Below, piece by piece: positions 8,562 to 18,843 of a DNA stretch of 20,644 bases. The notes beneath the pieces were generated by a model. The model worked only from the letters and a program-made list of their open reading frames with translations. It was not told the DNA's origin and did no database searches. The stretch's first letter is position 1. Every line of letters begins with the position of its first letter. Origin of the DNA: Chromera velia (Eukaryota > Sar > Chromeraceae); NCBI GenBank assembly GCA_018398765.1, contig JAHBMJ010000852.1, forward strand, positions 98,857 through 119,500, written 5' to 3'. Made by a program: the position numbers and the translations under genes.

Positions 8562-11500
8562 GTAAATGCGAACACATCAAGACATCAAAACGGTGACAAG
8601 TTGACAGAATTCGTTCAGGTTGCAAATTTAACGTTGACACTTCCTTCAATTGCCTGCACCCCGCAGCTGACCCACTTTTCTTTTCACTTATCCACCCCTC
8701 ATACGGGCAAGGAAGTGGACAAAAGGGCGCTCGTCCAGCCCCCCTTCCTGAACAATTTTTCTCTTTCTGTCCATCGGGTCTCTATGAATCAGTTAGCCTC
8801 ACGTACGGTTCCGAACAACACTTGAATGCCGAGGGCCTGTTTCGTCCTTCTTTGGTCGGAAGTATGAATGCCTGCAGTGCGGATACCGGCTGCACTGATA
8901 AGCCCCTCAGGTTACTCTCGCCTTCGTTTGACCAACTGCAGACGCACATTGCACGCCACTCAACAATCACCCTCGCGATCTGCTCTTGCAAACGCACCAG
9001 ATCCCCCTTTATTCCCTCTGCTTCGCCCCCCTGCAGGCGAAAGTGGAGGAGAGGCATCAGTCCCAGACTCGCCAATGCCTGTAGGGAGGAGGGGCATGGG
9101 GGGAAGGAGAGGAAGGGGAAGCGGGCCCTCCTCCTTCAACAACCGCTCCCTTCACATGATGCAGGTAGGTGAGAGGGCGGGTGTGTGGGTGGAGAGATTA
9201 GAAGCGAGGAACACAGGAAAGGGGGAAGGGAAGAGAAGCATAGGGGGGAGAAATGGCGAAGGCCTCTTAAGTGGGGAGGTGGGTGTCTTTCTCTCAGCAG
9301 GAGTCTCTGACTCTCTTATCATTTGTAATATGGTACGCCATCTGTGGACGACCTCAGCCTCCTCGATATAAGTTTCCCTTTTTTTTCGTCTTACAATTCT
9401 CTTTTGAGGACAGCCAGAAAGAAAGTGCCATTTGCATGATGATTCCCATCCAAAGGAGGCAGGAAAAAGGGCAGAGGAGAGGAAGGGAAAGCGAGGAAAG
9501 AGAGAAAGAGAGAAGGGAAGAGCACAGCGGGCCGAAGCACCCCAGCAGCCCCCCTCCCCTCCCTCCTTTTCTGCAGGGCAACAGAAACGGTCGTAGTCGC
9601 AGCAGGGGGATGCACGGGGCTGGTGCACCACTGGGTGGTCAGGGTGTTTCCGGTCTCGGGAAAGGCGGGCACTCGCGTGGGGGGGGGCACCAGCACCATC
9701 TTGGTCGCATGCCCGGCGGGAGGGGCGGGTGCCGACAGGGGAGACTCGACAGCTCTCCTGGTCAGTCAGTAAGTCGATCAGTCAGCAGGCAGGTTGGGGA
9801 GGCAGTGGAGCAGTCGAATGAATCAGCAGGCAGAGCTCTGTCCATCCATCTGCCATGGTGAGTGCCGAAACGATGAAGAACAGAATTCTGTTCGACAAGG
9901 AACAACAGAACGTGGGAACGAAAGAAAGCCTTCACGAGTATCCGCACAATACATGAATGAATGCATTGATGGATGGTTGCATGAATGAATGCAGGCGAGT
10001 GCACAGCCTCGAGCGAAGAAGACGAGTATCCGCACAATACATGAATGAATGCATTGATGGATGGTTGCATGAATGAATGCAGGCGAGTGCACAGCCTCGA
10101 GCGAAGAAGACGACGAGACAGTGCAGGCGGACCCCGGAAGGCGGCGACAGAGGACGAGATTCGTTCCTGGTGGGAGAGACAGAGACAGGAGAGTCCAGGA
10201 GATGGGCAGGCTCCAAGGGGGGGGTGCACTCAGGGGGGGAGTGGGAGGTCAACTGGCACGGGGCCCCTCTGGCGGACTGGGCGCCTCACCCTCTTTCTCC
10301 TCGGGGGCATCGCCTAGTGCCGGGGGAATGCAGCGGGGGGGCAGGGGTTCGAAGTTCCAAAACTTTCACAACGGGAGAGGGAGGGGCACTGAAAGGGAGA
10401 GGGGCGGGAAGTTGGATAGTGGATCCGTGGAGGGTGACAGCAGAGAAGCAGAGGAAGAGGTAGAGGGAGACGGAGAGGCGTCTCCTGGGGGCGTGGGAGG
10501 AGATGGGGAAGGGGGGCAAAGGGACGTTGATGTGAGCTGCACGGGAGGAAGTGAGAGCTGTCATGAGTGGAGGTCAGTGTCAGTCGGCAAATGAGAGAGA
10601 AAACGTTTCAGGGAGGCAGTGTGAGAGCGAGCAACAAATAATGGCTATGGTTTTGCATCCATGCACATGTGAGACAACTAGACTTCTCTGGCTGGTTCTC
10701 AAAGGAAAAGGAAGTTTGTGGAGGTACCTGGGTCTTCCTTTGCTCTCTCGTCAGACCGCACGCGCCGACGTTTCCACAATATCTGCTCCCCTCCCAATTC
10801 TTTCAATTTATTTACTGTTCTGTCGCGTCGTTTGACTTCTTGTCTCTTTGGTTGACGATCTCTGTGCAAAAGAAAATGCTGTCATATCTGTCAAATGCAG
10901 AGGCCCCCGTCTTCATCAACAAAGGGATCCCCAGCAGCAGCAGGGCAGCAGGCAGGTATCCGAACGCGGAGAGGCAGAAAGGAGGGGCGAGGGGGGTCCG
11001 AGAGGAAGCCGTGGGCCGGGGGGCGGTCTGCTCTCGCAGCCTGTGTTGGAAAGGGCCGGCAGAAGGGACCCTCGACTGTCGACAAACAAAGGGAGGGGGG
11101 GCAGGTCTTCTGTAGGTGGGAGAGGCCGAGGGACGGGTCCCTCCGACGTCCTCGAAGGCCGCGACGGTCTCCCGGAAGAGAACGAAGAGGACCTTCACGG
11201 AGACGACGGGGACGAAGAGGAGGCGGCAGAGGGACACAAACAAAGAAGGTACATGAATATGTGCGATGCGCAGATATTCTATCACACATTTATTCGCACT
11301 TTACTTGTGTATGCAATATTGGCACACCTATAGGTCGACAGAGTATGGCAGAATTCAGAAGGGCCAAGAAGAGGGTTGGGAAAAAGTGACAGTCTGTCCT
11401 CACCCACATGTGTTTGAAAAAGGAACTCGCAAGAAGGAGGGTGCGCATGCGAATGAGCCAACACGCGTATGCAGTAAATCAGCATATGCATGGGAAACGC

Positions 11501-11699
11501 GAGTCTGTCTGAGGAGGGTGCTGAATGTATATCCATGCAAACAAAAAAGGGAAAACACGGACAGAGCGAGCATCATTTGATAGCACGGACCACCTGGCGC
11601 AGTCTGCTCTCCCCCCCACCACTCCCTCTCTCTCCCTCTCTCTCTTTCTCTCTCTTTCTCTCTCCCACTCTCTCCCACTCTCTCCCTCCCTCCCTCCCT

Positions 11700-11766
<67 letters not shown>

Positions 11767-12285
11767 TGCTGGCACGCCCTTTGTTTTCCCTCTTGCTGCC
11801 GCTCCCTTGTCACTGTCTCACCGTTGCAGAAGGCGAAGCGGGTACGCCTCCGAGTGCGACGACGAAGAAGGGGGACTCTCCGACTGTCCCCCCTCCCCAG
11901 GATCTGTTGGTGCAGAGAGGGAGAGGGGCAGAGGGGACGCTTATGGGGCAGGAGAGGAGAAGGAGAGGAGAGCAGGAGGAGCAAATGCAGGGGGAACGAG
12001 CAAAAAGGCAAAATCAAAAGGTGGTGGCAGGATATACTACCACCTGAGTCAAACACGGTGGGTAGGGGTTTGGGTTTGGAAGGCAGTCTTCCCAGCTGTC
12101 TTGGTGTTGCGGCCTTTTCATTCTTGTGAACAAGCCGGTGTTCTTTCGGTTCAGCGCTGTGTCTTGTTCTACCTTACTCACGCACTCCCCCCCTTCCCCT
12201 CTGTCTCCCTTGCTCCTGGACTTCCTCTCTCTATTTTTCTCTTTCCATCTATCTATCTATCTATCCATCCGTCTACCCGTCTACC

Positions 12286-12317
<32 letters not shown>

Positions 12318-12449
12318 AGAAAAGAAGGGAGAAGAAGAAACATATAGTCTGTCTGTCTGTCAGAAGAAGAAGAAACATATAGTCTGTCTGTCAAACATAT
12401 AGTCTGTCTGTCTGCCCCTTTCTGTGTGTGCGGGTAGAGGGGAATGGCA

Positions 12450-12485
<36 letters not shown>

Positions 12486-12970
12486 AAAAGAAGGAATGAG
12501 GGAAAGCTCTTGCCTGTCTTTGCCTTGCGCAGAGGAGGGGTCCACCCTGCAAGAAGGAAGGCGTCTATCTGCCCGTTCGTTCCGTTGCAAGTGGAGGGAG
12601 TCTTGGCCGTTCGTTCACTCACGCCTTGCCGCTGTCCTTTGTTCCCCCCCTTTCGAGTGACGGGTGCTGCAGGTATGAAGTCGTTGGGGAAGTTTGTCGC
12701 TCGATGCGACAGTGGAAAGAGATTGCCTCTGAGGAGGACGATTGGGTGGGTAAGTGAGTGAGATTGGTTGTCTGGATCATCGAGCCGCATATAAGGAGAG
12801 TGAGCGGATTGGCAAGAAAATTTCGTGGAGTCCTAAGTCTTATCCATTGAAATCGGAGTGAAAGGTCGTAGTGCGCAATGAAATTGTTGGCTTTGCTGTC
12901 TCTCATTCTCTCATGTTCTCTCTTTCTCTCTGTCTCTTCCTCTCTCTCTCTCTCTCTTTTTCTCTCTCTT

Positions 12971-13038
<68 letters not shown>

Positions 13039-13182
13039 TGCCGACCGACAGGACCTCCTCTGGACCGACAATGCGATCACAGCAGAGAGACTTCTTCGCA
13101 TGCGGCCCTACCAGAAGATCAACCACTTCGTCGGCACGTGTGCTATCACTCGGTCGGTCGGTCGATCGTGGGACGGAGGGTT

Positions 13183-13219
<37 letters not shown>

Positions 13220-16200
13220 CACGCTTGATAGCTTTTTCTCGCTGTTTAAACGTTTGTTTTGGCTGATGGATCCAGTCTTGCTGTCTTGTCCCTGTCTAAG
13301 AAGGTGAAACTTCACTCTAAAGTATGAGGTTTGTGTGACAGTGAGGTTCATCATCCCTTCTGCACAGCTAGCCTGATTGATGTCTTTCTTGCCTTGGGAG
13401 GACAGAGGGAAGGAGACTCAGAAGAAACATCTGTGCTTCGCTATGCTCCAAACTCTGCGTGTGTGCGAGTGTGTGTGTGTGAGAGAGTGTGTGCATCATG
13501 TATGTGCATAAGTGCGTTTCCGATGAAGCAGAAAAAACTACCTCGGGCGGAACCTCCTCCGAATGCGGAAATATTTTCCCAAGCAATTCAAGTTCTTTCC
13601 CCAAACCTGGATTCTTCCAACAGGTACGGTAGTCATCCCTCCCTCGCTCTGTCTGTCTTTGGTTGTTTTCTGTTTCTTATGTGTGCACGTTTACGCGTAT
13701 TCGAAGGTTGAGTATTGGTTGCTTCGTTACTCCGCCTGAGAAATTCGCGTCTTGTTGATTCAATTTTTCTGAGCTCTGTACCTTTCTTCACCTATTTGAT
13801 TTGACTTTTTATCAATTCCGAGCTTGCTCTGGCTCTTGCTTGCTTCTTTGAGAAATCATTTTCGTCAGCAGAATGTGTGTAGGGAAGAGAGCGGAGGGGT
13901 GGTTTTGTTTTTTGGGTGTTTGTACGTCATTGCTGTCGGCTTCTACTGATTGCGAAAGGCGCCACCTTCTTTTCAGCAGCAGAGAGAATGATAGTGGACA
14001 GGAAAGGGAGGGCAGCAGAGAGAGACAAAGAAAGCCAAGACGACAGCCGCAGATGGCTCTCTCAGCATGTCTATTTTCAATCTTCTTCTTTTTCTAAATA
14101 AGTTATTCTCCCTCTCACACACTCTCCCCCTCCCGTTGCATGACATTTTCGTATCTCTGTCTGTCTGTGCCGATGCACCTGTCTCCCTCTCTGGACAGAT
14201 CTGAGCGACTTCAAGGCGCAGTTCAGCAGGAGAAGACAGAACCGGACGTTCATCATCAAACCCGACGGAGGCTGTCAGGGGAGGGGCATCTTCCTCACCA
14301 GACGGTGAGTGAGTAGATCAATTTTGTCCTGGATCAACGGCAATTGCAGAAAAAAGGAGGTCGATGTATGAATCAATCAGCCAGTCAATCAACCAATGAA
14401 TGAATGAATGAATGAATGAATGGAGAAGGGAAGGGATAAAGTTTTCAGAGATTCTATAAGCTTTACTTCGACCCTGGAAGCTCTCGAGGCCGGGATGCAG
14501 ATTCAGCCTGTTGGAGCGGCACACACACAGATTAGTGTATGCAGTTATCCTTCTTCCTTCTTCCTTGTGTGATTTTTTTTATCAATGTTGACATCTGTCG
14601 CTTCGTTGGTCTCACCGATGAGTGCAGATTCGAGGACATCAACCCGGCCGAACACTTGGTTGCTCAGCGGTCTGTCTGTCCATTCGTCTGTCTGTCTGTA
14701 TATCTGTCTCTCTGTCTGTCTTTCCCGTGTCCGTAGTGTACATGAAAAGAAGAAGAGAACAAAACGAAAGACACTTTTAGTCTGTCTGCTTCTGCCTGAC
14801 CTGTCCTTTTTTTTGTCTTCGAGAGAAATATCAGTTAGTCTGCCTTGTTGCCTGCCTGTCTCTTTGCCTTTCCAACTGTTTCCTGTCTTGTCCTTCTCTG
14901 TCTGTCTGTCTGTCTGTCTGTCAAAAGAGGGGGGAAGAAGAAACATACAGTTTGTCTGTCTGTCTGTGTGCAGATACATCGCCCGTCCATTTCTGATCGA
15001 CAATCTGAAGTTCGACCTCAGGCTCTACGTTCTCATAGCCGGTCGGTGGGTCGGCATGTGTACGGGTGGGAGAGCGATTGAGGGAAGTAGTTGGCAGATA
15101 GAAGAGAAGGGGGCCATGTTTGTGGAGAGGTGGAAGAAAAAGACACTGCGAAAAACGGACGAGCAAACAACCGGCACGAAGAAAAAAGGCCGCAAAAATT
15201 TGGTTCATTTCATCCGTAACTTCAGAAAGTGCTCTGCTCCGACTCCTCCTTTAATCTCTCATAACCCATGCGGCCACATGGACGAACTCCTTCCTTCTTT
15301 TTGTTTTTGCCCTCCCTCTCTCCTTGCAGGATGCGATCCTCTGCGAATCTTCCTCCACAGGGACGGTCTGGTCAGCAGAAAGAAAGAAACAAAGAATGAA
15401 TTGGCTTTTGGGCGGAGTGTTGGACTCAAACAAACATGCAGACGCGCATTGGTCGGGATGCGTTGCAGTGAGCTGGTGTTTGAAGAGAAAAGCGAATGTA
15501 GTACGAAGCTCTTGTTGAGCTTTCTTGATTTTCGTTTCACATGAATACGAAGGGTTTTTGCGGTCGTCTTGATTTGTCTGGTATGAAGTTGAAGAAAGAC
15601 AAGGGACCTTCCTCTTTGAAATTGGGACTCCTTCTACAATTTCTCTTTCTGCTTCTCTGGATGCGTGATGTGAAATAGGGATGAGTGGTGGTGGCTCTTT
15701 CCTTCACGAACCCTTATGAGCGTGGACTGTGCAGGTGCGTTTTGCGACTCTGCCCTACGCAACACCGACCCAGAGGAATATCGCGCGGTCCTGCATGCAC
15801 CTGACGAACTACGCCATCAACAAGTGCAGCGGGCACTTCAGGCAGAACAGAGAGTGGGAGGACGCCGCGGACGGGCACAAGAGAAGGTACGTGAGCTTTC
15901 TTTCTGGCTCAGTTCTCTTATTTATTCTTAATTCAGTGCCGTCATGCATGCGGCCTGTCTCTTCAAGTTTTGAGGTTTGCTTGCGCGCCTCAAATTCTTC
16001 TCTCTTTTCACAATGGCAGAAACTGGTTGAAGAAAGAAAAATACGTGAACGTTTTTGGCCTCATCTGGTCCCCTTTCAATCTTTGCACAAGCGCGTCTTC
16101 CCCTTTTTCGTTTCTGGAACGCGAAAACGGTTCGAGAATTGCTTCCAACTCGCGTGTATAGCAACTCATGTAAAATAAAAGGCATCCCGACAAACAGGCA

Positions 16201-18203
16201 TGCTAGCATGCAGACACATGATCTGACTGAGGGACACTGGGGGAGCCCTACTTTGTCTGAGCAAGTATCAGACAAGCAATGGGCTCCATTCAAGAATTCT
16301 TTCTAACTTCTACTTCATATTCCTTCCAGATCCTGACTGCATTTGTGCGAGTTGCACTTTTTCTTGATCTCTGCAGCTTGCGCCACGTATTGTCGATGCT
16401 CCAAAGCAAGGGGTATGACGTTAAGAAGCTGATGACGGTCAGCGCTGTTTTGGTCTTATTTGTTCGTGCGTATGATGTGAATATCGATACCAGTAAGTAA
16501 ATGGAATGAAGCAGTCACAAGGGAGCCGCCGTCCTTGGGAAGTAGTTTCTCTCTCTGCCTTTCTCACTCAGAAGTAGTTTTTCTGCCTTTCTCACTCGGA
16601 AGCAGTTTTTCTGCCTTTCTCACTCAATGAGTGCCAAGAGGCACCAATTAGTGGAGTTGCACACCATCTTTTGTCTCTTTTGTTTTCCAAATGCTATAAC
16701 TCAGTTTAATGCGTAAACGAAGCAGTCGACAGTCGACTATTGAATCGCGTTGCTGTTGCTGGTTTGCCACTGTAACTCAAGGCATTCGGAATCGGGGTCT
16801 TTCCTTAACATGGCTCACCTTCTCTTCCGTCCCTCCAATTATCACACAGAAAATTGGAACAATCCAGCAATTATCCTGATTTTTCTTTTCTGAAAAAGGG
16901 ACAAGAGAAAAAGCAAAACAAGAATGAGAAGACGAGAAGGAGGCGGAGGAAAGGAAAAGAAGAAAAGAAGGGCAAACGAGAATTAATGAACCAATGATCA
17001 TTATGCCTGCAGGAAATTGAGACGATCATCGTCAAGACAATCGTCGCCGTTACCCCGACCCTCGCGCACGTCTACCATTCCTGTCAGCCGGAGGATTTGA
17101 CCAACTCGATGTGCTTCGAAATTTTGGGGTTCGACTTTCTCCTCGACTCCAAACTTACACCGTGGTTGCTCGAGGTCAGCAGTAAACAAAGGATACGCTC
17201 CGTTTGTTTCTGAAAGGCGCCACTGTAAGCTGTGAAATTAGACTATGGGTGAGTGCGGAACTCTCACTTTTTCACTGAAATTGAATGAATTTGCGCGTGT
17301 GTGTGTGCGTGTCTGGGTACGTGTCTCCAAGAGAGTGCGAGAGGGCTGCAATTGTCCATCAAGCGATAAGTGAGAGGATGCGAAAGCGAAAAGCAACCTT
17401 TACAGCAACAACACGTCATTTGCACCAACCCCTATGAGATCGTCCTGAACGAACGTTCGCGTCTGTTGCAACTCCCTGCAGGTGAATCACTCTCCGTCGT
17501 TCTCGACAGACTCGGGCCTCGATGAGGTCGTGAAGTTCAACGTCATTCGGGACTCTCTGACGATCATGAGGCTGACTCCAGAAAACAAGAGACGGTCTGT
17601 CTGTCTGCCTGCCTGCCTGTCTGTCTGTCTGTCTGCCTGTCTGTCTGCCTGTCTGCCTGTGTGTTTGTCTGTCTGTCTGCGTGCCTGTCTGCCTGTCTGT
17701 CTGTCTGTCTGTGTCGATCGGTGCTTGCTGCTGTTTGTCTGCCTGCCTGCCTCTTTGTTGTTTCCCTTTCTTCAACTGTTCGAAATGTACTATTCAAAGC
17801 ATTCACTCAACTCAGTGCACGGATCCGTTCAGACCAGGCAAAGGGACTAATGCTCGGGTGCTTCTCTCAAACCTCTCACGCACTCTCACACTCTCTCAAA
17901 ACTCTCTCTTCTGCTTGCAGTTACCGGCAAGCATTGAAACAAAGGCTTGCCAATCGTCTGATGGGTCGGAAGGAGAGAGCAGAAAGACGAGAGGGAGACA
18001 AGGCGGACAAGGACAAGAGAGAGAAGGAGAGAAAAGTGACAAAGGAGTCTCGCCAACAAGCAGCAGCGCTTGAAAGACGACTGGTAGGTCATTTTCTTTT
18101 TCTGTTTCCTTCTTTCTTTCTTTCTTTCTTTCTTTCTGTCTGTCTGTCTGTCTGTCTGAAGAAACATATAGTCTGTCTGTGTGTCTGTCTGTCTGTCTGT
18201 CTG

Positions 18204-18237
<34 letters not shown>

Positions 18238-18804
18238 TTTCTTTCAACGCCGTGTATAGCGCTCAGCTCGCGCGTTTGCTTATTACTCTGCTTACTTGCT
18301 TGTCGTCGACAAATTTCACACTTTTTGTTCCTCTCTACCTTTCCCTCATCTGTTTGATCATCCGTCCTGATCATTGACTGATTGACAGACTGTGAATAAT
18401 TAATGGACTTCACCTCCCTGTTGTCGGTGCTTTCCTACCGGCGTACTGGCCTGCCGGAGCACCTGCTAATCGTCTTGCATTCGACAAATAGTCTTCAATG
18501 ATTGTCTCCTCCCTCCCCACTCTCCTTTTGCTGCTATCTGAACGTTTCATCTTGTTGCTCAACAGAAACAGCAGCAAAAGCAGAAAATGGCCGCTGAAGC
18601 TGCGGCGGAGCGCACGAGGTGGGAAGATGCGCACATGGGTGGCTTCACGCGGTCAGTCAACGTTTCCGTCTTGAATACTTGTTAGTACATCCAGCACAGC
18701 AGACATGTGTGGGGACTCTGAATCTTCAATCAAAGACTTAAGGGGGGTGCCAGCAGACTGTGAGGAAGAAATGGAGAGAAATTGCCGGCCCGGCCTAGGC
18801 ATGC

Positions 18805-18843
<39 letters not shown>

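Noticed and set aside
9934-10109. Direct repeats as a CRISPR or mobile-element signature
   Set aside because: Two adjacent copies without spacers, in a eukaryotic intron-exon boundary. This is a simple tandem duplication.
11400-12056. 218-codon - strand frame with Arg/Glu repeats
   Set aside because: It translates the antisense of the same microsatellite and exon 6.
11525-12382. 285-codon continuous + strand frame
   Set aside because: Only 11830-12057 of it is coding. The 5' part is the (CT)n/(GT)n microsatellite of intron 5 and the 3' part is intron 6; splicing at both ends restores TTLL motifs.
13291-13320. Candidate micro-exon KVKLHSK between TTLL exons 8 and 9
   Set aside because: It superficially resembles the ITRK region, but joining 13152 directly to 13532 gives a perfect family match (ITR/KNYLGRNLLRM) in phase.
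14585-15544. 319-codon + strand frame covering TTLL exons 11-13
   Set aside because: It reads through (GTCT)n introns. TTLL motifs appear only in the short exons, and their phases demand splicing.
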